64,000 nucleotides of DNA from Beijerinckiaceae bacterium (lineage in GTDB: Bacteria; Pseudomonadota; Alphaproteobacteria; Rhizobiales; Beijerinckiaceae), in contig JAUXWZ010000046.1 of assembly GCA_030684835.1 (NCBI GenBank), forward strand, positions 1 through 64,000. Reading direction: 5' to 3'. Of the stretch, positions 47,720-55,991 are shown piece after piece; within the stretch, counting starts at the first letter, position 1, and every line of letters starts with the position of its first letter. Both the position numbers and the translations under genes were made by a program. Below the pieces are notes generated by a model that worked only from the letters and a program-made list of their open reading frames with translations, did not search any database and was not told the DNA's origin.

Positions 47720-47773
47720 AGGCCTGCGCCGCAGGCCTCTGACAACATTGCGCGGCGCCAAGGATGGCGCCGC
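47720..47773. repeat. Two tandem hairpins after thiC
   Basis: AGGCCTGC-GCC-GCAGGCCT (47720-47738) and GCGGCGCC-AAGGAT-GGCGCCGC (47752-47773) are both perfect 8-bp stems within 55 bp. Neither has a T-run, so they may end or stabilise the thiC transcript by a Rho-type or REP-like mechanism before the TRAP binding-protein gene. Confidence 0.5.
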
Positions 47774-47825
47774 ATTGATGGCGCGCGAGCCCGCCTGACG
47801 ATCCGAGCCTGTCGAGGAGACGAGA

Positions 47826-48914
47826 ATGACCTCTCCCACCCGTCGCAATCTGATCGCGGCCTCCGCCGCAGGCCTCATGTCCGCCCCCGCCATCGCGCGC
47901 GCGCAAACGAAGCCGATCGCGGGGCCAACAATTACATGGCGCATGGTGACCTCATGGGCCAAAAACCTGCCCGGCCCCGGCGTCTCCGCCGAGCGCCTCG
48001 CCCAGCGCATCACCACCATGAGCAACGGGCGCCTGCGCGTCGACGTGTTCCCTGCCGGCCACATCGTGCCCGCGTTTGGCGTCCTCGACGCCGTGTCGAC
48101 GGGTGCGGCGGACATGGGGCACACGGCGGCCTTCTTCTGGGACGGCCAATTGCCCGGCGCCGCGTTTTTCACTACAGCCCCCTTTGGCATGGGCGCTTTG
48201 CAACACCAGACATGGATCGAGCATCGCGGCGGCCAGCAATTGTGGGACGAATTGTATAAGCCGCGCGGCGTGCGCGGTCTGCTTGCGGGCAACACAGGCC
48301 CCTCCATGGGCGGCTGGTTTCGCAAGCCCATTGAAAGCCTCGCAGACATCAAGGGCATGCGCATTCGCGTGCAAGGCATGGGCGGCGAAGTTTACGCCGC
48401 GCTGGGCGCGACGCCCCAATCCATAGCGCCCGCAGATATTTATCCCGCGCTTGAGCGCGGCACCATCGACGCTGTGGAAATCCTTGCGCCGGTCAACGAT
48501 CTGCCGCTCGGGCTGCACCGCATCGCGCCCTATTATTATATGCCCGGCTTCAACAAGCCCAACGGCGCGGGCGAAGCGCTGATCTCGCTCGACGCCTTCG
48601 CAAAACTCTCGCCCGACCTGCAGCGCATCGTGGAAAGCGCCTGTCAGGCGGAGCATTCGGCAGCACTGGCGGAATCTGAACACCAGAACGGCGCCGCGCT
48701 CGTTGAATTGGTCAAGGCCGGCGCAAAGCTAACCGCCTTTCCCGCCGATGTGATGAAAGCCGCGCGCGAAACCTCCAACGACGTCATAGACCGCAAGGCG
48801 AAGGCCTCGCCCATCGCCGGCAAGATCGTCGCGTCCTGGCGCGACGCGCTGAACGCGGGCGGGCCTTGGGCGCGCGTCGGCGCCTACATGGAACACGCGC
48901 TGCGCGGCGCGTAG
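47826..48914 (+). CDS. TRAP transporter periplasmic binding protein (DctP family)
   Basis: A 362-residue solute receptor for a TRAP-type carboxylate transporter, resembling the TakP/keto-acid branch. The N-terminus has a twin-arginine-like signal (SPTRRNLIAAS, cleavage near AIARAQ). Motifs: ITWRMVTSWAKNLPGPG, ADMGHTAAFFWDG, and the conserved Arg in KGMRIRVQGMGGEVY followed by VNDLPLGLHR. No DctQ/DctM membrane genes are present, so it is an orphan. Its start follows GAGGAGACGAGA. The ligand is not known. Confidence 0.9.
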   Translation: MTSPTRRNLIAASAAGLMSAPAIARAQTKPIAGPTITWRMVTSWAKNLPGPGVSAERLAQRITTMSNGRLRVDVFPAGHIVPAFGVLDAVSTGAADMGHTAAFFWDGQLPGAAFFTTAPFGMGALQHQTWIEHRGGQQLWDELYKPRGVRGLLAGNTGPSMGGWFRKPIESLADIKGMRIRVQGMGGEVYAALGATPQSIAPADIYPALERGTIDAVEILAPVNDLPLGLHRIAPYYYMPGFNKPNGAGEALISLDAFAKLSPDLQRIVESACQAEHSAALAESEHQNGAALVELVKAGAKLTAFPADVMKAARETSNDVIDRKAKASPIAGKIVASWRDALNAGGPWARVGAYMEHALRGA

Positions 48915-48946
48915 ACAATTTTCCTTAGCTTAAACCCGTGCAGCCC

Positions 48947-49291
48947 ATGCCTTATGTCTCCGTCACAGGCCTTCGCGTAAAATCAATCTGGCGCGTTCCG
49001 CACTTCTGGTGGCATGCGTTCGCGGCGATGCGGCAGGCCAAGCAGGCGCCGGGCAATCTGTTCGCCGACGCCCGCAGGATAGAAGGCGTGCAGCATACGT
49101 TGTCTGTCTGGCGCAGCCGCGAAGACATGCGCGCCTATATGACGACCGGCGCGCATCTTGCCGCGATGAAAGACTTCCGCCGCATCGCAACAGGCTCGAC
49201 CTGCGGTTTCGAAGCCGAACATCCGCCCACATGGGATGAGGCGATCACCTATTGGCGCGTCCACGGACAAGCTTACTCAACAAGCCGATGA
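48947..49291 (+). CDS. DUF3291 / spheroidene-monooxygenase-like small protein
   Basis: A 114-residue protein of the heme-dependent monooxygenase-like DUF3291 type. The start MPYVSVTGLRVKS is preferred; GTG at 48938 is an alternative and neither has a strong ribosome site. Visible motifs: HFWWHAFAAMRQAKQAPGNL, TLSVWRSREDMRAYMTTGAH, KDFRRIATGST. Such proteins share the dimeric ferredoxin-like fold of antibiotic-biosynthesis monooxygenases. The activity is unknown. It follows the TRAP protein by 32 bp. Confidence 0.75.
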   Translation: MPYVSVTGLRVKSIWRVPHFWWHAFAAMRQAKQAPGNLFADARRIEGVQHTLSVWRSREDMRAYMTTGAHLAAMKDFRRIATGSTCGFEAEHPPTWDEAITYWRVHGQAYSTSR

Positions 49292-49307
49292 AGCTGGTCT
49301 CGACCCG

Positions 49308-49316
49308 TGCTATAAT
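49308..49316 (+). promoter_or_regulatory. Extended -10 promoter element
   Basis: TGC-TATAAT is a perfect extended -10 hexamer, 25 bp before the shikimate-dehydrogenase-like gene. No good -35 box is seen at 17 bp, as expected for extended -10 promoters. It suggests a transcription start near 49323 and an almost leaderless message. Confidence 0.55.
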
Positions 49317-49341
49317 GGTTAGGTAACAAACATGATGACCG

Positions 49342-50184
49342 ATGGCGCACGCTGATCATTATCTTCTCGCGGGCGTGATGGGGTTTCCCATCATGCACTC
49401 GCGCTCGCCCGTCATTCACAACTACTGGCTCGCCGAATATGGCCTGCTTGGCCATTATGCACCGCTCGCGGTGAAGCCAGAAGGGCTGGAGAAAGCCCTG
49501 CGCGCATTGCATCCGCTGGGCTATGCCGGCGTCAATCTCACGATCCCGCTCAAGGAACTCGCGCTGCCGCTGCTGGACGAGATTGATCCGGTTGCGCAGG
49601 CCATCGGCGCGGTCAATTGCGTGGTCGTGGAAAAAAACGGGCGACTGCGCGGCGTCAATTATGACGCCTTTGGCTTTGTGGCGTCCCTTCAAGAAGCGGC
49701 GCCGGGTTGGCGCGCGGACGCGGGCCCTGCTGTGGTGCTTGGCGCGGGCGGCGCGGCGCGGGCGGTTCTCGCGGGCCTTATTGGTGAGGGCGTAGAAGAA
49801 ATTCGCCTCGCCAACCGCACCTTCGAGCGCGCGCAGAAACTGGCTGCTGAATTTGGCGCCAGCGTTCAGGCTCTGGACTGGGACAAGCGGGAAGACGGGC
49901 TTACCGGCGCCTCGCTTCTCGTCAACACCACCAGCATGGGCATGCTGGGCCAACCGCCGCTCGACATCGCGCTCGACGGACTGCCCTCAACAGCGCTGGT
50001 CACCGACATCGTTTATGCGCCGCTGGAGACGGATCTGCTGGCGCAGGCGCGCCTTCGCGGGCTCAAAGGCGTGGACGGCCTGGGCATGCTATTGCATCAG
50101 GCGCGACCCGCTTTCCGCGACTGGTTTGGCCCCATGCCGAAGGTGACGCCAGACCTGCGCCGCAAGATCGAGGCGTCGCTTTAG
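49342..50184 (+). CDS. Shikimate dehydrogenase family protein (AroE paralogue)
   Basis: A 280-residue NADP(H)-dependent dehydrogenase of shikimate or quinate type. The N-terminal substrate domain has GFPIMHSRSPVIHN and the catalytic lysine in NLTIPLKE. The substrate Asp is within NYDAFGF, where canonical AroE reads N-T-D. The Rossmann motif is LGAGGAARAV and the adenosine-side motif LANRTFERA. The NYD substitution and the isolated context suggest a paralogue with altered substrate, not necessarily the housekeeping AroE. Confidence 0.85.
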   Translation: MAHADHYLLAGVMGFPIMHSRSPVIHNYWLAEYGLLGHYAPLAVKPEGLEKALRALHPLGYAGVNLTIPLKELALPLLDEIDPVAQAIGAVNCVVVEKNGRLRGVNYDAFGFVASLQEAAPGWRADAGPAVVLGAGGAARAVLAGLIGEGVEEIRLANRTFERAQKLAAEFGASVQALDWDKREDGLTGASLLVNTTSMGMLGQPPLDIALDGLPSTALVTDIVYAPLETDLLAQARLRGLKGVDGLGMLLHQARPAFRDWFGPMPKVTPDLRRKIEASL

Positions 50185-50246
50185 GACGCCGCTCAACGCC
50201 CCGCCTTGCCCTCGCCCTCTCAATCCGGTAGATCGTTCACGCAATG

Positions 50247-50285
50247 ACCCCGGCCGGCGCCGACAGGATTGCCGCCGGGTTTTTT
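50247..50285 (+). terminator. Probable terminator between aroE-like gene and purA
   Basis: ACCC-CGGC-CGGC pairs, with bulged cytosines, to GCCGCCGGGT and is followed by TTTTTT at 50280-50285. Position is 62 bp after the aroE-like stop. The stem is imperfect. Confidence 0.65.
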
Positions 50286-50341
50286 ATGTGAAGGCTGCGC
50301 AACGGGGGCGTGCGCGGCCATGAACAAGAGCGAAAACGAAC

Positions 50342-51637
50342 ATGGCGAACGTGGTCGTCGTCGGCGCCCAGTGGGGCGATGAGGGCAAAGGCAAGATCGT
50401 GGACTGGCTGTCCATCGAGGCGGACGTCGTCGTGCGCTTTCAGGGCGGCCACAACGCGGGCCACACGCTCGTCATTGACGGCGTCACTTACAAACTGTCG
50501 CTGCTGCCATCTGGCATCGTGCGCCCGGGCAAGCTGTCGGTCATCGGCAACGGCGTGGTCGTCGACCCCCATCATCTCGTAAAAGAGATTGCGGCGCTGC
50601 GTGAAAAGGGCGTCGAAATCTCGCGCGACAATCTCCGCATCGCCGAGAACGCGCCGCTTATTCTCTCCATTCATCGCGAGCTTGACGCGCTGCGCGAGAA
50701 CAGCGCCTCCGCGGGCACGAAGATTGGCACGACGATGCGCGGCATCGGCCCTGCGTATGAAGACAAGGTTGGTCGCCGCGCCATCCGCGTGATGGACCTC
50801 GCCGAATTATCCACGCTCGACGGCAAGATCGCCCGCCTGCTTGCGCACCACAACGCGCTGCGCCGCGGCTTCAACCTGCCGGAGATTGACCCGAACACGA
50901 TCCGCGACGAACTCGCCGTGGTGGCGGACGAAGTGCTCGAGTACATGGACCGCACCTGGTCGCTGCTCGAAGACCTGCGCCGCGCCGGCAAGCGAATCCT
51001 GTTTGAAGGCGCGCAGGGCGCGCTGCTCGACATTGATCACGGCACATACCCTTACGTCACATCGTCAAACACCGTCGCGGGCAACGCCCCCACCGGTTCG
51101 GGCCTCGGCCCCAAGGCCGCTCAATATGTGCTCGGCATCGCCAAGGCGTACACGACGCGCGTCGGCGGCGGTCCTTTCCCCAGCGAGCTGACGGATTCGG
51201 TTGGCCAGATGCTTGGCGAACGCGGCCATGAATTTGGCACGGTCACCGGCCGGCCGCGCCGCTGCGGTTGGTTTGACGCCGTGCTGGTGCGCCAGACCGT
51301 GAAGACCTCCGGCATCGACGGCATCGCCTTCACCAAGCTCGACGTCCTCGACGGCTTCGACGAAATCAAGATCTGCACCGCCTACAAGCTCGACGGCGAG
51401 ATCATCGACTACCTGCCCGCAAGTCAGGCTGCACAGGCCCGTGTCGAGCCGATTTATGAGTCGATTGAAGGCTGGAAAGGCACGACGCAGGGCGCCCGCT
51501 CGTGGGTGGACCTGCCCGCGGCAGCGGTTAAATATGTTCGCCGCGTTGAAGAACTTATTGAGGCGCCGGTTGCGCTGCTCTCCACCAGCCCGGAGCGCGC
51601 GGACACGATTCTCGTGCACAATCCTTTTCGAGACTAA
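50342..51637 (+). CDS. purA: Adenylosuccinate synthetase
   Basis: GTP-dependent ligation of IMP and aspartate, the first committed step to AMP. The 431-residue length is standard. Key motifs: [11 protein letters not shown] (P-loop-like), [35 protein letters not shown] (in parts [13 protein letters not shown]), TGRPRRCGW and TSPERADTI. The start is the ATG at 50342; an upstream ATG at 50320 is out of frame. Confidence 0.96.
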   Translation: MANVVVVGAQWGDEGKGKIVDWLSIEADVVVRFQGGHNAGHTLVIDGVTYKLSLLPSGIVRPGKLSVIGNGVVVDPHHLVKEIAALREKGVEISRDNLRIAENAPLILSIHRELDALRENSASAGTKIGTTMRGIGPAYEDKVGRRAIRVMDLAELSTLDGKIARLLAHHNALRRGFNLPEIDPNTIRDELAVVADEVLEYMDRTWSLLEDLRRAGKRILFEGAQGALLDIDHGTYPYVTSSNTVAGNAPTGSGLGPKAAQYVLGIAKAYTTRVGGGPFPSELTDSVGQMLGERGHEFGTVTGRPRRCGWFDAVLVRQTVKTSGIDGIAFTKLDVLDGFDEIKICTAYKLDGEIIDYLPASQAAQARVEPIYESIEGWKGTTQGARSWVDLPAAAVKYVRRVEELIEAPVALLSTSPERADTILVHNPFRD

Positions 51638-51694
51638 GGGTGTTTGCGCGCTTTACTGTTGACGGGCGGCCTTTGGAAATGATGATAACGCCCC

Positions 51695-53317
51695 ATGGCT
51701 GATTACTATCCGCTTCTGGCGCGCGCAGTCGCCGCACTGCCCAACTCCACGCGCGAGACGCGCACCGCGATTTATGATCGCGCTCGCAAGGCCCTGCTTG
51801 GCCAATTGCGCTCGCTGGACCCTCCTGTCTCCGAAGAGCATCTCCAATCGGAGAGCGACGCTCTGGACGACGCGATCGCGCGTCTTGAAGGCGAGCTTCC
51901 ACAGGAAGCCTCCGGGGAACCGGCCAGAGAGCCCCCCAAGCCGGCTGCGCCGAGCCCTCCGCCTTCGCCCGTTGTTGTCCGTCCTGCGCCAATGCCGGGA
52001 GGGCAGCCTCCGTCGCCGCCGCCTTCCGCCCGGCCCGCGCCGCCAATCCTGCCCGCAGGCGCCACAGGCGCCAGCCCGCTAACACCCCCGCAGGGGTTTT
52101 CGGCGAATGGCCGCCCCGAATCCCCGCCAAATATGGCTCATGCGTCACCGGCCGCCAGCGCGAAGCCGCCGCAAGCGGCCACGTCAGCTGGGCCAACGGA
52201 GTCGGCGCCTGCAACCAGCAGCAAACCTGCGCAAACATCTGAAGCCGGGCACGCGCCCGTCAGCGGGCTGCCCAGCTCCAGCGCATCGGCACGTCCCTCC
52301 GGACGCAACGACGTCGAAAGCGATCCCGTAACGCCCGACGTGACAACACGAACGCCAACAACCCCCGGGGGACGCGGCGACGTCACGCGCCCGGCCGTTC
52401 CGATTCGGCCGGAATCAGGGCGCATGGTCTCCCGCCAGATGCTGATCTGGATTCCCTTGATCCTTCTGATCGGAGGCGGCATCGGCTTTGCGGCGTGGCG
52501 CTTGCGCGTCCCGCAGGAAGATTTTGCCAAGCCCCGCGCAACCATCGCGGAAGTAGCGCGGCCGCAGGGTTCAGCCAAGATCAACGAGCGAGTCGGGAGC
52601 GCGGGCGTCAATAATGCGGCGCCCGTCGCGCCATCGCAGCCGCAAGCGCCGCAGCCAGCCCAGCCGCCACGCGCCGCTGAACAGCCCCCCGCGCAACCTG
52701 CCGCACCCCAGCAACAGGCACAGACGCAGCCCCAAGCGCCACAACGACCAGCCAATGTCGAACAGGCGGCCCCGGTGGCGCAACGCTCGGCGATCCTCGT
52801 GCAGGCGGCGCTCAACGACATGCAAAACGTCGAGACGCATGTGGGCACGACCGTATGGCGGCTGGAAGAGAGCAAGCGGCCTGGCGCCAACGGATCCCCT
52901 GCCGTGCGCGCCGATGTTGAAATCGCAGCAGTCGGCGTCAAGTTCGTGTTGCTGATCGAAAAGAACAACGACGCGACATTGCGCGCCTCGCATATGATGA
53001 CGCTTCGTTTCCTGCCGCAGGAGGGGGCAAGCCTTCCCGGCGTCGCAGAAATTGGCACGCCGCAAATGCGCAACGAGTCCTCCCCCGCAGTGGAGCCGCT
53101 CGCGGGCGCTCAGGCCAAGATCACGGACAACATCTACATCGTCGCACTGAGCGCGGACCCGACGCTGGTTGCGCGCAATATCGACACGTTGAAGACGCGG
53201 GGCTGGTTCGATTTCCCCATTCGGCTATCGGATGGCCGAATCTCGAAGATCACCGTTGAAAAGGGTACGCCCGGAGACAGATTGCTCGAACAGGCGCTGG
53301 AGCAGTGGCAACGCTGA
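51695..53317 (+). CDS. Single-span membrane protein with long disordered linkers
   Basis: A 540-residue protein with no named function. The N-terminal ~70 residues form a conserved helical domain (ADYYPLLARAVAALPNSTRE, then RKALLGQLRSLDPP) seen in Bradyrhizobium-type genomes. A very Pro/Ala/Ser-rich linker (about 70-240) leads to one membrane helix (about 250-272, WIPLILLIGGGIGFAAW). Another Gln/Pro/Ala-rich linker (about 300-365) precedes a folded C-terminal domain (about 370-540). The latter is probably periplasmic. It begins 57 bp after purA and ends at a strong terminator. Confidence 0.75.
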   Translation: MADYYPLLARAVAALPNSTRETRTAIYDRARKALLGQLRSLDPPVSEEHLQSESDALDDAIARLEGELPQEASGEPAREPPKPAAPSPPPSPVVVRPAPMPGGQPPSPPPSARPAPPILPAGATGASPLTPPQGFSANGRPESPPNMAHASPAASAKPPQAATSAGPTESAPATSSKPAQTSEAGHAPVSGLPSSSASARPSGRNDVESDPVTPDVTTRTPTTPGGRGDVTRPAVPIRPESGRMVSRQMLIWIPLILLIGGGIGFAAWRLRVPQEDFAKPRATIAEVARPQGSAKINERVGSAGVNNAAPVAPSQPQAPQPAQPPRAAEQPPAQPAAPQQQAQTQPQAPQRPANVEQAAPVAQRSAILVQAALNDMQNVETHVGTTVWRLEESKRPGANGSPAVRADVEIAAVGVKFVLLIEKNNDATLRASHMMTLRFLPQEGASLPGVAEIGTPQMRNESSPAVEPLAGAQAKITDNIYIVALSADPTLVARNIDTLKTRGWFDFPIRLSDGRISKITVEKGTPGDRLLEQALEQWQR

Positions 53318-53346
53318 GCCCCGCGATCCGGCGCGACAAACGCAAA

Positions 53347-53371
53347 AGCCGCCCCGGAGGGCGGCTTTTTT
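53347..53371 (+). terminator. Rho-independent terminator (likely bidirectional)
   Basis: AGCCGCCC-CGGA-GGGCGGCT followed by T-run on the plus strand and preceded by AAAA, so it can also end the convergent rpoH transcript on the minus strand. Confidence 0.9.
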
Positions 53372-53416
53372 ATAGGCTCGAAGTTCTGTCGGTAACGAGC
53401 GGTCTGGGCGGTCCGC

Positions 53417-54319
53417 TTAGTGCGCGGTGACAGCCGCCGGCGCTCCCGGCGACGCCTCGATCCGTGCGAGGCCATCTTTCACCGCAACCTGAACCTTCTC
53501 GAAAGCGCGGACCTCGATCTGACGCACACGCTCACGCGAAATGCCGAACTCGCTCGACAATTGCTCAAGCGTTACCGGGTCGTCGGACAGGCGGCGCGCC
53601 TCGAAGATTCGCCGTTCGCGCTCGTTCAACACCCCCAGCGCCTCTTTCAAGGCAGTCATGCGGTTGCTGGTCTCTTCCTGCTCGACGAGAACGGTCTCCT
53701 GACTGGTGCCGGCGTCCACCAGCCAATCCTGCCACTCGCCTTCGCCTTCCTGACGGATCGGGGCGTTCAACGACGCATCGCCACTCAGGCGACGGTTCAT
53801 GTCGATGACTTCTTTCTCGCTCACGCCCAGTTTGGTCGCGATGATCTTGACCTGGTCAGGACGTAGATCGCCCTCCTCCAAAGCCGAGATCTGGCTCTTG
53901 GCCTTACGCAGATTGAAGAACAGCTTTTTCTGATTCGCAGTCGTGCCCATTTTGACGAGCGACCACGAGCGCAGAATGTATTCCTGAATTGAGGCGCGGA
54001 TCCACCACATGGCGTAGGTCGCCAGCCGGAACCCTTTCTCGGGCTCAAAACGCTTGACGGCCTGCATCAGGCCAACGTTGCCTTCAGAGATTACCTCTCC
54101 GATCGGCAAACCATAGCCGCGGTAACCCATGGAAATTTTGGCGACAAGCCGCAGATGCGACGTCACCAGCCGATGGGCGGCGTCCCGATCCCCATGTTCC
54201 CGCCAGCTCTTGGCGAGCATGTATTCTTCCTCCGGCTGGAGCATGGGAAAACGCCGGATCTCTGCGAGATAACGGGACAATCCGCCTTCAGCGGACAGTA
54301 CCGGAAGCGCAGCACTCAT
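53417..54319 (-). CDS. rpoH: RNA polymerase sigma-32 factor RpoH
   Basis: Heat-shock sigma factor of 300 residues. Region 2 contains RLVAKISMGYRGYGLPIGEVISEGNVGLM and the RFEPEKGFRLATYAMWWIRASIQEYIL stretch (shown in parts). The RpoH box is QKKLFFNLRKAK. Region 4 ends SEFGISRERVRQIEVRAFEK. No adjacent anti-sigma or chaperone gene. The start MSAALPVLS has GGAGGAAG just upstream. It is divergent from an EcfG-controlled gene. Confidence 0.95.
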   Translation of the reverse strand: MSAALPVLSAEGGLSRYLAEIRRFPMLQPEEEYMLAKSWREHGDRDAAHRLVTSHLRLVAKISMGYRGYGLPIGEVISEGNVGLMQAVKRFEPEKGFRLATYAMWWIRASIQEYILRSWSLVKMGTTANQKKLFFNLRKAKSQISALEEGDLRPDQVKIIATKLGVSEKEVIDMNRRLSGDASLNAPIRQEGEGEWQDWLVDAGTSQETVLVEQEETSNRMTALKEALGVLNERERRIFEARRLSDDPVTLEQLSSEFGISRERVRQIEVRAFEKVQVAVKDGLARIEASPGAPAAVTAH

Positions 54320-54484
54320 TCTTCCTCCTCGAGTCCCCTTCAGGGCAACTCCCGATGCGGCCGCAAACGCCGACCGCGCACGTCGTAATATAGGGCCCTG
54401 TAACCGTGGCCGAAAGAGGGCGCCCGAGCGTTTCGTGAAGCGACCCTTAATCGCACCCTACGAGATGGCGGGTTCTGTCAATTG

Positions 54485-54510
54485 GGAACACCCCATGACC
54501 GTCCCGCGTT
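54485..54510 (+). promoter_or_regulatory. EcfG-type general-stress promoter
   Basis: GGAAC (54485-54489) and CGTT (54507-54510) are separated by exactly 17 bases, matching the EcfG sigma-factor consensus GGAAC-N16/17-CGTT of alphaproteobacteria. The -10 element is 30 bp before the small gene at 54541. Confidence 0.75.
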
Positions 54511-54540
54511 CCATTCGCGAGCCAGACGAGGAGCGCTAAA

Positions 54541-54810
54541 ATGACAAAAGAGCAGAACAAGCCGCAGAGCGACGCCAAGGATCGGGACAAAAATCCGGAT
54601 ATGGACGGCAATCAGGGCGAGGGAAACCGGGGCGCGGCGAAAGCTTACAACGACGCAACGGCCGATTTTGCCAAAAGCGGCAAGGTTGACGAGCAGGCGC
54701 AAAAGGCTCGCCGGGATCTTGAGGGCGATGCTGGCGACGAACTTCGTCGCGCCGAGGAGGAAGGCAAAAGTCACTCGAAGGGAGAAGACCCCGCCCTGCG
54801 CAAGGGCTAA
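54541..54810 (+). CDS. Small hydrophilic, probably stress-induced protein
   Basis: An 89-residue, highly charged protein with no hydrophobic core: Lys, Asp, Glu, Gln, Asn and Gly dominate, and only one Tyr is present. It looks intrinsically disordered, like hydrophilin or CsbD-type stress proteins, though I recognise no named domain. GAGGAG lies 7 bases before ATG, and an EcfG promoter is directly upstream, so a role in general stress tolerance is a reasonable inference. A strong terminator follows. Confidence 0.75.
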   Translation: MTKEQNKPQSDAKDRDKNPDMDGNQGEGNRGAAKAYNDATADFAKSGKVDEQAQKARRDLEGDAGDELRRAEEEGKSHSKGEDPALRKG

Positions 54811-54833
54811 GAGCGAAATGACGACTGGGACAC

Positions 54834-54866
54834 AGCCCGGGGGTTTGAACGCGCCCGGGCTTTTTT
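54834..54866 (+). terminator. Rho-independent terminator after the small stress gene
   Basis: AGCCCGGG and CCCGGGCT, with a 12-base loop, followed by TTTTT, 24 bp after the stop codon. Confidence 0.88.
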
Positions 54867-55013
54867 ATATCCCTATTGCAAATTTTACTTTGTTAACTGC
54901 ATTCAGCAGATAAAGTAAGGATGCCGCGTTTTTTTTCATCGGAACGCCGCAAAAGTTCGCATAATCAAGCCATCGCCTTCGAGCGTCGCAGGCGCGATAT
55001 TGAGGTTCACGTG

Positions 55014-55982
55014 ATGAGGCCGAGCCGCCGCACGTTTCTCTGTTCCGTTGCCCTCGCGGCCATGGCCGGAGCGGCGCGGGCGAGTTCGCCCGGCTCCATT
55101 CGGTTCGGCGTAACGGTTTCCGACAACGTATGTTTTGCGCCCGCCTTCGCAGCGCAGGAGCTGGGCTTTTTTGAAGAAGCCGGCTTAAAGGTGACCATCG
55201 TGCCGTTGCGCGGGTCCGCCATCGCAGAAGAAGCGCTCGCCGCAGCGCAGGTTGACGTCATCGATCATGTCATCGCCTACACGGGGCGCGACATCAGCCG
55301 CGGCAACGATGCGCGCGTCATCGCCACCGCCAGCCTCGGTTTTCTGGGCTGGAGCCTGATTGTGCGCGCCGACAGCCCCATCACAAGCGTTCGCGATCTT
55401 GTAGGCAAGAAGATCGGCGTCGGCCCGCGCCTCAGCGTTGGCGACATGGCGGCGCAGCGGCTTTCCGATCAGGTGAGCGGGCGGTTCGAACTGATTCACA
55501 ACGGCCCCGGCGCGCTTGTGCCGGCGCTGCGCAGCGGCAAGATCGACGCCATGCTGTTCTCCGCATCTGTGGCGCAACGCGAGGTGGCCGCCGGCTACGC
55601 CCGGCTAATCCTCGATATGACGGGGCCCGGCGATCGCACGGCGATCTACGGCTACGCCGCCTCCGCTGAAGCGCGCGAGAAGCGCGGCGATGATTTGCGG
55701 CGCTTTCTGGCTGCTGTCTTGCGCGCGACGGCCTACATGAAGGAAAATCGCGACTGGTCGCTGCGCTTTCTGAAGGCTTACGTGCGCGTGCCCGACGACG
55801 CGTTCGCGGCGATCCTGCAAGATCGAATTATCGCGAATCTTTCATCAAACGGCGAGACCAGGGCCAACGATGTCGAGCGCGCCGTCATGCTTGCAGCCCG
55901 CGCGTGGGATTCGCCCGCGATCATGGAAATACCTGTCGAACGGGTCTTCACAAACGAGTTTTTGCCCGACGACGGGGCTTGA
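55014..55982 (+). CDS. NMT1/THI5-like ABC transporter substrate-binding protein
   Basis: A 322-residue periplasmic receptor of the nitrate/sulfonate/pyrimidine-precursor type. The N-terminus has a twin-arginine-like signal (PSRRTFLCSVA; cleavage near ARASS). Binding-fold motifs: FAPAFAAQELGFFEEAGLKV, VDVIDHVIAY, LVGKKIGVGPR. No ABC ATPase or permease is adjacent, so the transporter partner is elsewhere or absent. The start at 55014 follows GAGG at 8 bases; GTG at 55011 is possible. The ligand is unknown. Confidence 0.85.
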   Translation: MRPSRRTFLCSVALAAMAGAARASSPGSIRFGVTVSDNVCFAPAFAAQELGFFEEAGLKVTIVPLRGSAIAEEALAAAQVDVIDHVIAYTGRDISRGNDARVIATASLGFLGWSLIVRADSPITSVRDLVGKKIGVGPRLSVGDMAAQRLSDQVSGRFELIHNGPGALVPALRSGKIDAMLFSASVAQREVAAGYARLILDMTGPGDRTAIYGYAASAEAREKRGDDLRRFLAAVLRATAYMKENRDWSLRFLKAYVRVPDDAFAAILQDRIIANLSSNGETRANDVERAVMLAARAWDSPAIMEIPVERVFTNEFLPDDGA

Positions 55983-55991
55983 TCCGGCACG

